A DNA stretch of 39,402 nt from 66-474 sp964489055 (GTDB lineage Bacteria > Pseudomonadota > Gammaproteobacteria > Xanthomonadales > Rhodanobacteraceae): assembly GCA_964489055.1 (NCBI GenBank), contig CAZAXF010000028.1, forward strand, positions 1 through 39,402, given 5' to 3'. Position 1 is the first letter of the stretch. Each line of letters starts with the position of its first letter. This document shows positions 7,625-16,000 of this stretch, one piece after another. A program made the translations under genes and the position numbers. Under the pieces are notes generated by a model. The model was not told the origin of the DNA, did not search any database, and saw only the letters and a list, made by a program, of their open reading frames with translations.

Positions 7625-8614
7625 TCAGTTCTTCTTGTGGGCCCTGTGGCCAACATGGTGATGATGGCGGTGTTTCTCAACGCCCCGCGCAAGCGGCGCG
7701 GGCGGCAGGCTGGCCGGGTCGAGCAGGCGGTGCGGCAGGTGCTTGAATATGTTCGACAACTGCAGCAGGAATTCGTGCAATGCCGAGCTGCTGCGCCAGA
7801 ACATCGCGATGCGGCGGCTGGGCGCGTGGCTGCGGAAGGGTGTCAGGTGGACGTTGGCGGTGGGCGCGATGGGCGGCTGCACGGCCAGCACCGGCAGCAA
7901 CGTGACCCCGACGTTGGCCGCGACCATCTGGCGCAATGTTTCCAGGCTGGTGGCGCGAAAGCCCTGGCGCTCTCCGGCGCCGGCCATGCGGCACACTTCC
8001 AGCGCCTGGTCGCGCAGGCAGTGGCCGTCCTCCAGCAACAGCAGGTGTTCGTCCTCGAGGTCGGCCAGCCTCAGGCTGGGGCGCCCGGCCAGTGAATGGG
8101 CTTCGGGCGCGGCCAGCACGAACGGTTCCTCGAACAGGAACTCGGCGTGCAGGGTGTCGTCGTGCACCGGCAGGGCCAGGATCGCCGCGTCCAGCTTGCC
8201 CTCGCGCAGCCGGCTCACGATTTCCTCGGTCTTGTCCTCTACCAGCAGCAGTTCCAGCCGCGGGAAGCGTTCGCGGATGGTGTCCAGCACGTGCGGCAGC
8301 AGGTAGGGGCCGAGCGTCGGAAAGATGCCAAGGCGCAGCGTGCCCGCTTCCGGGTCCTGGTCGCGGTGGGCGATGCGCCGGATCTGTTCGACCTCGTTGA
8401 GGACCTCGCGAGCACGCGCCACGATGCGCTCGCCGGTCTCGGTCAGCAGCACCCTGCGGGGCGTGCGCTCGACCAGCGTGACGCCCAGCTCGTCCTCCAG
8501 TTTCCGGACCTGGGTCGAAAGCGTCGGCTGGGTCACGAAGCAGGCTTCGGCGGCATGGCCGAAGTGCCGGTGATCGGCCAGGGCGACGAGATACTGGAGG
8601 TCGCGGAGGTTCAT
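7625..8614 (-). CDS. oxyR: Peroxide-responsive LysR-type regulator OxyR
   Basis: LysR-type regulator of 329 residues. The N-terminal winged helix (MNLRDLQYLVALADHRHF, then TQPTLSTQVRKLE) precedes an effector domain. The two redox cysteines fall at Cys199 and Cys208 in LEDGHCLRDQALEVC, the same residue numbers as in E. coli OxyR, so hydrogen peroxide sensing by disulfide formation is expected. It lies divergent from ahpC with an operator-like site between them, and next to rnk on its own strand. The ATG at 8614 is the conserved LysR start; the open frame extends much further upstream through the promoter and is not used. The C-terminus is about 24 residues longer than in E. coli and ends in a histidine-rich stretch (EKHRHHHHVGHRAHKKN), which is unusual. 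Confidence 0.95.
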   Translation of the reverse strand: MNLRDLQYLVALADHRHFGHAAEACFVTQPTLSTQVRKLEDELGVTLVERTPRRVLLTETGERIVARAREVLNEVEQIRRIAHRDQDPEAGTLRLGIFPTLGPYLLPHVLDTIRERFPRLELLLVEDKTEEIVSRLREGKLDAAILALPVHDDTLHAEFLFEEPFVLAAPEAHSLAGRPSLRLADLEDEHLLLLEDGHCLRDQALEVCRMAGAGERQGFRATSLETLRQMVAANVGVTLLPVLAVQPPIAPTANVHLTPFRSHAPSRRIAMFWRSSSALHEFLLQLSNIFKHLPHRLLDPASLPPAPLARGVEKHRHHHHVGHRAHKKN

Positions 8615-8701
8615 TGACAGTCCGGAAAAAACGGGGGCGCCGGCCGTGATTCGGGCCGCGATCGCGGCTCCCCGTGCGGCGGCGCGGGATGCATGAGTCC
8701 A

Positions 8702-8738
8702 ATATACGCGATCTATTGAACATATACAAACAATCAAT
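8702..8738. promoter_or_regulatory. OxyR operator between oxyR and ahpC
   Basis: ATATACGCGATCTAT, seven bases, then ATACAAACAATCAAT: two ATAG-N7-CTAT-like half operators on the same 37-bp spacing as the classical OxyR site. It sits in the divergent oxyR/ahpC promoter region, 91 bp before the ahpC start and 87 bp before the oxyR start, where control of ahpC and self-control of oxyR are expected. Confidence 0.75.
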
Positions 8739-8829
8739 TTGAAGTATTGTTCGCCGGCCCCCATCCTTGGTGGGGAACGGCGGCATCCGCTGCCGGTCAA
8801 AAGTTGTTCACCCCACCAAGGAGCTACCC

Positions 8830-9369
8830 ATGTTGACCGTCGGAAACACCTTCCCGAATTTCAACCTGAAGGCCACCGTGTCGATCGAAAGTCTCGACAA
8901 GGCCTTCATGGACATCGACAACACCACCTACAAGGGCAAGTGGCTGTGCGTGTTCTTCTACCCGAAGGACTTCACTTTCGTGTGCCCGACCGAGATCAAG
9001 GGATTTGCCGATCTCGATGCGCAGTTCCAGGATCGCGACTGCCAGATCCTCGCCGCCAGCACCGACTCCGAGTTCGTGCATCTTGCATGGCGCAAGGACC
9101 ATGACGACCTGCGCGACCTGCCGTTCCCGATGCTGGCCGACATCAACAAGGACCTGACCCGCGCGCTCGGGATCCTCGACGAGGAAGGCGTGGCCCGCCG
9201 CGCCGCGTTCCTGGTCGATCCGGAAGGCGTGATCCGCTTCGTGTACGTCACCGAAGGCTCGGTCGGCCGCAACCCACAGGAAGTCCTGCGTGTGCTGGAC
9301 GCCCTGCAGACCGACGAGCTGTGCCCGTGCAACTGGCAGCAGGGCGAGGAAACCCTGAAGGCCGCGTAA
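8830..9369 (+). CDS. ahpC: Alkyl hydroperoxide reductase AhpC (peroxiredoxin)
   Basis: Two-cysteine peroxiredoxin of 179 residues that reduces hydrogen peroxide, organic peroxides and probably peroxynitrite in the cytoplasm. The peroxidatic Cys52 lies in DFTFVCPTE. The C-terminus CPCNWQQGEETL has Cys165 and Cys167, the two-cysteine tail typical of actinobacterial AhpC (three-cysteine type) that is recycled by AhpD, rather than the AhpF-linked enterobacterial form. The downstream ahpD supports this. The ATG at 8830 has AAGGAG six bases upstream; the 21 codons before it are leader. Control by OxyR from 8702-8738 is likely. Confidence 0.96.
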   Translation: MLTVGNTFPNFNLKATVSIESLDKAFMDIDNTTYKGKWLCVFFYPKDFTFVCPTEIKGFADLDAQFQDRDCQILAASTDSEFVHLAWRKDHDDLRDLPFPMLADINKDLTRALGILDEEGVARRAAFLVDPEGVIRFVYVTEGSVGRNPQEVLRVLDALQTDELCPCNWQQGEETLKAA

Positions 9370-9385
9370 GCCACGGTCGCCAAGG

Positions 9386-9552
9386 CCCTCTTCTTCAAGG
9401 AGGGCACCTGCTTCCAACTCCCTCCCTTTCAAGGGGAGGGCCTGCTTCCCACTCCCTCCCTTTCAAGGGGAGAGCCTGCTTCCCATCCCTCCCTTTCAAG
9501 GGGAGGGCCTGCTTCCCACTCCCTCCCCTTCAAGGGGAGGGTCGGGGTGGGG
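9386..9552. repeat. Tandem palindromic repeats between ahpC and ahpD
   Basis: Five units of 33-34 bp: a decayed first copy at 9386-9419, then copies starting at 9420, 9454, 9487 and 9521. Each contains a self-complementary core CCCTTTCAAGGGG or CCCCTTCAAGGGG, and copies are joined by CCTGCTTCCCACT. The last copy runs into GGTCGGGGTGGGG. The same core, inverted, lies at 20396-20416, and a related one lies inside metH. The stack separates ahpC from ahpD and may affect how much transcript reaches ahpD. Confidence 0.88.
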
Positions 9553-9642
9553 ATGGGTTTCAGTGCGGCGTTCCGTTCCGGCACCCGCCATCCCTGCCTT
9601 GAACGGGCAGCAACCCCTTCGCATTCCGAATGGAGCAACAAG

Positions 9643-10206
9643 ATGACCCTCGATCACCTGAAATCCCGCCTCCCCGACTACGCCAAGGACCTGCGCCTGA
9701 ACCTCGAATCGGTGCTGGGCGAAGGCGGCGCGCCGGGCCTTTCGCAAAAGCAGATCGCGCTGGTCGCACTGGCCTCGGCGATCGCATCGCGCCATGCACC
9801 GTTGACCGAAGCCATCGCGCAATTTGCCGCCGAGCACGCCGAGGAAAAGGAACTCGACGGCGCGCGCACCGCCGCCGCGCTGATGGGCATGACCAACGTC
9901 TATTACCGCTTCGTGCACCTGGTCGGGAACGACGAGTACGGCACGCTGCGCACGAGCCTGCGCATGAACGCGATGGCCAATCCGGGCTGCAGCAAGATCG
10001 ACTTCGACCTTGCCGCGACCGCGGTGTCGGCCATCAACGGCTGCGGCAGTTGCGTGGCTTCGCACGCGCGCACCCTGCGCAAGCACGACGTTTCCGCGCA
10101 GGCCGTGCAAAGCGCCGCGCGCATCGCCTCGGTGATCCACGCCGTCGCGGTGGCACTGGAGCAGGCCGCCGCGACCGACACCGAAGAAACCGCCAAGGCG
10201 GCCTGA
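9643..10206 (+). CDS. ahpD: Alkylhydroperoxidase AhpD
   Basis: All-helical disulfide reductase of 187 residues that recycles AhpC, receiving electrons from a lipoamide or dihydrolipoamide partner in the mycobacterial system. The active site is INGCGSCVASH: Cys134, Cys137 and His141 match Cys130, Cys133 and His137 of M. tuberculosis AhpD. The proton-relay glutamate (Glu118 there, in DFEL) is an aspartate here (Asp122 in DFDL). The ATG at 9643 has GGAG with a seven-base spacer. The open frame further upstream overlaps the tandem repeats and is rejected. It follows ahpC at 273 bp and is probably part of the same OxyR response, though the repeats between them leave co-transcription open. Confidence 0.94.
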   Translation: MTLDHLKSRLPDYAKDLRLNLESVLGEGGAPGLSQKQIALVALASAIASRHAPLTEAIAQFAAEHAEEKELDGARTAAALMGMTNVYYRFVHLVGNDEYGTLRTSLRMNAMANPGCSKIDFDLAATAVSAINGCGSCVASHARTLRKHDVSAQAVQSAARIASVIHAVAVALEQAAATDTEETAKAA

Positions 10207-10325
10207 CGACCTGACGGCAAACCGGAGCCGCCGGCGCGCGGCGGCCCCGGGACTTCCGACACTTGCCATCCGCCGACCGCGGTGTTGCAGTTCCGCGCAG
10301 GTTTTCCTGCGCGGGGTGTGCACCG

Positions 10326-13028
10326 ATGCGGCAGACATGCAAGGCAATCGTGGTGGTCCTGCTGGCGACGGCCGGCCTGGCCCTGGCCCGGCCGTCACCG
10401 GCGGCGCCCGCGCCCGTCACCGATGCGCCTCCGCTGACGCGACTGCCCGCGTGGGCGGTGCCCGAATCCTATGAGCTGTCGATCCGGAGCGATCCCGACG
10501 CGGCGGGTTATCGCGGCACCGTGGCCATCAAGGTGGACCTGAAGAAGGCCGCGAACCATCTCTGGCTGCACGGCAAGGACCTGGAGGTGTCCTCGGTCAC
10601 GGTGACCGATGCGGCGGGGCATGCGCACCACGGGCGCTATGACGGCGCGGTGACGTCCGCCGCCGCACAGGCCGGCGTGGCGCGGGTGGACTTCGGCGCC
10701 ACGCTGCGGTCGCAGGTGATCACACTGAAGCTTGCCTTCCGCGCGAACTACAACAAGACCCTGCAGGGCTACTACAAGGTGGTGTTCGCCGGCGACGCCT
10801 ACGCGATGACGCAGATGGAGCCGATCAGCGCGCGGCTGGCATTCCCGTGTTTCGACGAGCCCGGCTTCAAGGCGCCGCTCACCCTTTCGCTGACGATCCC
10901 CGACGCCGACAAGGCCCTCGCCAACGCCGCCGAGGCCAAACGGAAACCGGCCGGAAACGGCTGGAAAACCATCACCTTCAAGCCGACCCGGCCACTGCCG
11001 ACGTATCTGTATGCGTGGGCGGTGGGACCGTGGGACATCATCGCCGGGCCGACCATTCCGCCGACCCGGTGGCGCAAGACGCCGGTGCCGGTGCGCGGGA
11101 TCGCCACCCGCGGCAACGGCGCGAAACTTGCGCGCGCGCTGGCAATGGCGCCGGCCATCATCGAGCACGAGGAAGCCTACTACGGGTTCGGCTATCCGTT
11201 CGGCAAGCTCGACCTTGCCGCGCTGCCGGACTTTTCCGCCGGCGCGATGGAGAACGCCGGGCTGATCACCTTTCGCGATTTCCTGCTGCAGCTCGATCCC
11301 GACGCCACGCCCGAACAGGTGCGCAGCGTGTTCAACGTCGAGGCGCACGAGATGGCGCACCAGTGGACCGGCGACACGGTGACGCTCGCGTGGTGGAACG
11401 ACCTGTGGCTCAACGAGGCCTTCGCCACCTGGATGCAGCAGAAGGTCGAGCAGGAAATCCATCCCGGGTGGCGCGGCGACCTTGCGCGCATCGAGGGTGG
11501 CGAACGGGCCATGCACAGCGACAGCCTGGCCAGTGCGCGCATGATCCGCCAACCGATCACCGGCAACGGCGACATCGGGAACGCATTCGACGCCATCACC
11601 TACCAGAAGGGCGCGGCGGTGATCGGCATGTTCGAGCACTTCGTCGGCCCCGCGGTGTTCCGCAAGGGCATGCGCGCGTACATCAGGGCGCACGCTTTCG
11701 GCAACGCCGATGCAAACGACTTGGTCGATGCCATCGCCACGGCCGCCCGCAAGGGCAAGGTGTTCAAGGCGGCCTTCCAGAGCTTCCTGGACCAGAACGG
11801 CGTGCCGCTGGTATCGACGCGGCTCGACTGCGATCCGAAGGCGGGCGCGGTGCTGGAACTTGCGCAAAGCCGCTACCTGCCGCTGGGCTCGAAGGGCGAT
11901 CCCGCGCGTACGTGGGGCATCCCCGTGTGCGTGCGCTTCCCCGACGGCACGCAGTGCCGGATGCTGGACACCAGGACCGCGGACATGAAGATCGCCGGCG
12001 GCCAATGCCCGGCGTGGTACATGCCCAACGCCGATGCTTCGGGCTACTATCGCTTCCGCATGGCTCGGGCCGACCGCGCGGCGCTCGCCAAGGTGATCGC
12101 GCAACGCAGCGACGGCGAGCAACTCGCCTACGCCGATTCGGTGGGCGCCGCGTTCCGGCGCGGCGACGTGGATGCCCGCGCGGTGCTTGCGATGATGCGC
12201 GAGCTGGCGCCGTCCAAGGTGCGGCAGGTTGCGCTGGCGCCGCTGGGCACCGTCGAGTGGATCCACGACCACGAAGCACGAACCGATGCACAAAAGGCTG
12301 CCATCCGCACCGCGGTCGCCAAGGCCTACCTGCCGCGCCTGGAGGATCTGGGCTACCGGCGCCGCGCCGGTGAGCCGGCCGACGACGCGCTGATGCGCAG
12401 TGCCCTGGCCGGTGACCTTGGCCTGAAGTTCAAGCTGCCGCCGGTGCGCGCGGCGTTGCTGAAACAGGGCGAAGCCGCGTTGCGGCGCGGCAAGGACGGC
12501 ATGCCCGACCTCGGCGCGGCCAATCCCGACCTGCTGCAGGCCGCGCTGTCGGTGGCGGTGCAGGAGAAAGGCAAGCCGGCGATCGACGAACTGATGGCCG
12601 CGCTGCCGAAAACCACCGACCCGGTCAAGCGCAACGCGATGCTGGGCGCGCTCGGCCACGCCCAGGGCGCCGAAGCCGACGTGGTGCGCGACTTCGCGCT
12701 TTCCCCGCAGGTGAAGGTTGGCGAAATGCGCATGGTCTTCGATGGCGGGCGCGACACCCGTGCGCAGCGCGACCGCCTGTGGCACTGGTTCACCGCGCAC
12801 TACCGGCAAATCGTCGCGCGCACCGGCGTGTTCTCGGGTGGCCGCTTGCCCTCGCTCGCGGCCGGCGGCGGCTGTTCCGACGCCGAAGCGCAACGCGTCG
12901 AGGACTTCTTCAGGCCCAGGCTCGGCCAGGTACCGGGGCTGCGACGCGGCCTTGCCCAGACGCACGAGTCGATCGTGCTGTGCGCGGCGTTGAAGGCGCA
13001 CCAGCAGCCGGCCTCGATCACGCACTGA
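10326..13028 (+). CDS. Secreted M1-family aminopeptidase
   Basis: Zinc aminopeptidase of 900 residues that trims N-terminal residues from peptides, probably in the periplasm or outside the cell. A signal peptide covers about 1-28 (hydrophobic VVVLLATAGLALA). The GAMEN exopeptidase motif is at 306-310, the zinc site HEMAHQW at 341-347, and the third ligand Glu364 lies in LWLNEAF, the exact HExxH-x18-E spacing. The C-terminal third is the helical ERAP1-like domain. The start at 10326 is chosen for the signal peptide; its ribosome binding site is weak, and an upstream TTG at 10263 is less likely. It precedes the large membrane protein by 65 bp and may be co-transcribed with it. Confidence 0.93.
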   Translation: MRQTCKAIVVVLLATAGLALARPSPAAPAPVTDAPPLTRLPAWAVPESYELSIRSDPDAAGYRGTVAIKVDLKKAANHLWLHGKDLEVSSVTVTDAAGHAHHGRYDGAVTSAAAQAGVARVDFGATLRSQVITLKLAFRANYNKTLQGYYKVVFAGDAYAMTQMEPISARLAFPCFDEPGFKAPLTLSLTIPDADKALANAAEAKRKPAGNGWKTITFKPTRPLPTYLYAWAVGPWDIIAGPTIPPTRWRKTPVPVRGIATRGNGAKLARALAMAPAIIEHEEAYYGFGYPFGKLDLAALPDFSAGAMENAGLITFRDFLLQLDPDATPEQVRSVFNVEAHEMAHQWTGDTVTLAWWNDLWLNEAFATWMQQKVEQEIHPGWRGDLARIEGGERAMHSDSLASARMIRQPITGNGDIGNAFDAITYQKGAAVIGMFEHFVGPAVFRKGMRAYIRAHAFGNADANDLVDAIATAARKGKVFKAAFQSFLDQNGVPLVSTRLDCDPKAGAVLELAQSRYLPLGSKGDPARTWGIPVCVRFPDGTQCRMLDTRTADMKIAGGQCPAWYMPNADASGYYRFRMARADRAALAKVIAQRSDGEQLAYADSVGAAFRRGDVDARAVLAMMRELAPSKVRQVALAPLGTVEWIHDHEARTDAQKAAIRTAVAKAYLPRLEDLGYRRRAGEPADDALMRSALAGDLGLKFKLPPVRAALLKQGEAALRRGKDGMPDLGAANPDLLQAALSVAVQEKGKPAIDELMAALPKTTDPVKRNAMLGALGHAQGAEADVVRDFALSPQVKVGEMRMVFDGGRDTRAQRDRLWHWFTAHYRQIVARTGVFSGGRLPSLAAGGGCSDAEAQRVEDFFRPRLGQVPGLRRGLAQTHESIVLCAALKAHQQPASITH

Positions 13029-13093
13029 CGCGCTTGCCGTCGTCCACCCGGCGTCGGCTACACTCGGCCCCAGCATGAAGCCGGAGGTGGCCG

Positions 13094-16000
13094 ATGGGGA
13101 TGCAACGCGCGGCGGGATGGTTTTGTGCCTGGCTGGTGCTGTTGAGTGGTGCCGCGACCGCGGCAAACCCCCAGGTGCCCCCGGCGCTCAAGGACTGGCA
13201 GGCGTGGGTGCTGCACGGCCACGAGCAACAGACCTGCCCGCTGCTGTCCTCGCCCGATGGCGTCACGGCGCCCCAGTGCGTGTGGCCCGGCCACCTCACG
13301 CTGGTGGCTGACCGGCACGGTGCGCAATTCCGGCTCGACGTGCGCGTGGAAGCGGAAAGCGACGTGGCGCTGCCCGGCAATCGCGACGCCTGGCCGCAGG
13401 ACGTGCGGGTGGGCACGGCAGCGGCGGTGGTGCTCGATCGCAATGGCGTTCCCACGCTGCGGTTGCCCGCGGGCAAGGCCATCATCGAGGGTACCCTGCA
13501 CTGGGACCAGCAGCCCGCCCGCCTGCGGCTGCCGGCTTCGATTGCCCTGGTCGATCTTTCGGTCGACGGCACCGCGATCGCGCAACCCGAACGCAACGGC
13601 GACTGGATCACGCTGGGGCCGGGATCGGCAAGCAGGCGCGAGGCGGATGCCCTGAACGTGCGCGTGTTCCGGCGGCTTTCCGACGGCACGCCACCGATGC
13701 TGGAGACCCGCGTCCGGTTGCAGGTCGCCGGCAGCGCACGCGAACAGTTGCTGGGTCCGGCCCTGCCGGAAGGATTCGTCGCCACCTCGCTCGCCGGCGG
13801 CCTGCCGGCGCGGCTCGATCCCGATGGCCGGTTGCGCGTGCAGCTTCGCCCCGGAAACTGGATGCTGACGCTGGACGCGCGCGGCACCGCGCCGCTCGGC
13901 AAATTGCAGTTCACGCCGCCGCCGGCGCCGTGGCCGCAGCAGGAAGTCTGGAGCTACGCCGACGCGCCGGCGCTGCGCACCACGCACGTGGCCGGGCTGC
14001 CGTCGATCGATCCGGGCCAGGCCGATGTGCCGCCGGCGTGGCAGGACCTGCCCGCATACGTGATGAAACGTGGCGCGATCTTCACCGTCGAGCAGCGCGC
14101 GCGTGGACGTTCGGGCCGGGCCAACCGGCTGCACCTGACGCGCGCACTTTGGCTGGATTTCAACGGCGGCGGCCTGGTCGCCACCGACCATCTCACCGGC
14201 ATCCTGCGTGATGCCGACCGCCTCGATGCGGCGGCGCCGTGGCAGCTCACCGACGCGCGCCGGGGCGATGACGGCCAGCCGCTGCTGGTGACCCGCGGCG
14301 CGCAATCGGGGACCCGCGGCGTGGAACTGCGCACCCGGACCCTGGACCTGCACGCGGGGCTGCGCCGCGCCGGCCACGGCGGGCCGCAGTCTGCCACCGG
14401 CGGCTGGCAACAGACCCTGGACGGGGTCAAGGCAACCTTGCACCTGCCCTACGGCTACCGCCTGCTGGGCGCACCCGGCGCGGATCATTCGCCCGACAGC
14501 TGGGTTGCACACTGGAACCTGCTGGACCTGTTCGTGACCGCCCTGATCGCGCTGCTGGTCTGGCGGTTGCTCGGCTGGCCGTGGGCGCTGGTGGCGCTGG
14601 GATTCGTGGTGCTCTCGCACGGGGAGCCGGGTGCGCCGCGCTGGTTGCCCGCGATCGCCGTGGTGCTGGGGCTGGTCGCACGGGTCCTGCCCGCGGGACG
14701 CCTGCGCAAGACCACCCGCTACACCGGAATCGCCGCGCTGGTGCTGGCGGTGCTGGCCACGCTGCCGTTTGCGGCGGTGCAGTTGCGCGATGCCATGCAT
14801 CCGCAACTGGAAAGCACCGGGTTTGCCTGGATCGCGCCGGACAGTGCCGGTTCCGGAACCGTCGCCCGCACGGAGTTTCTTCCGCCGCCGCCGGCCCAGC
14901 GCACCGAGTCCGCCGCGCCCGCGCCGCCTGCCAAAGTGGTGATGTCCACGCCCGTGCCGCCGCCGCCCCCGCCGCCGGCGGACATGGCGCCCCCGGTGAA
15001 ACCGCAGACGTTGCAAGCGGTCACCGTGACCGGTTCGCAGGCGGCGCGGCCGGGCGAAGCCGGCTACCCGCCGGATACCGTGCTGCAGTCGGGGCCGGGC
15101 GTGCCCGGCTGGGCCAGCCTCGGCAGCAGGTACCGGCTCGGCTGGAGCGGTCCGGTGACCGCGCAGCAGACCTGGCGACTGGTGATCCTGCCGGCCTGGG
15201 CGACGCGCATCCTGCGCGTGGTGATGCTGGCGCTGCTCGTGGCCTGGCTGCTGGCGCTGGCGCGCGCGCTGGATCTGCAACCCCGGTTGCCGCGCGGCAT
15301 GGGGGGACGGGGCGCGGCCGGCGTCGCGGGCCTGCTGCTGCTGGCTGCGCTGGCACCGCAGGCGCGCGCCCAGACGTTGCCTTCGCCCGAGCTCCTCTCG
15401 CAGTTGCGCGCGCGGTTGCTGGAAGCACCGAAGTGCGCACCGCGGTGCACGTTTTCGCCCACCGCGCGGGTCAAGCTGCAGCGCGACGCGCTGGATGTGC
15501 TGGTACAGGTCAATGCGCAGGCACGGGTCGCATTCCCGCTGCCGCACATGGATGCGCCGGCGACGCTGCAGTCGGTGCACCTGGATGGCAAGCCGGCCGC
15601 GGAACTGGTCGTGCGCGACGGCATGCCGTGGATCGCGCTCGATCGCGGCGTGCACCAGGTCGCGATGACGTTTCGTCTGGGCAGCGATGCCACCAGCGCT
15701 GCGCTGCATTTCCCGTCGCCGCCGCCACGGGTGGACGTGGCGGCGCCCGGCTGGCAGGCCGCCGGTGTCGATGGCGCGAAGCTGCTGTCGGATACGCTCA
15801 GCTTCACGCGCGAGCGCAAGGCGGCCATGGACGGCGTGGCCGCGGCTTCGACGGCGCAGGCGTTTCCGGCCTACGTGCGGCTTGCCCGCAACGTCTCGAT
15901 CGACCTGGATTCGACGGTGCGAAACGTCGCCACGCGGATTTCTCCCGCGCAGGCCGGGTTCACCGTCAGCTTGCCGTTGCTGGAGGGCGAACACGTCAAC

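Noticed and set aside
9386..9552. Array read as a small CRISPR
   Set aside because: The whole unit repeats, including the part that would be spacer; there are no unique spacers and no cas genes.
10395..13166. Very long minus-strand open frame (923 codons) opposite the M1 aminopeptidase
   Set aside because: It is a GC-bias shadow of a gene with clear HExxH and GAMEN motifs; its translation is rich in R, H, G and A without any domain.
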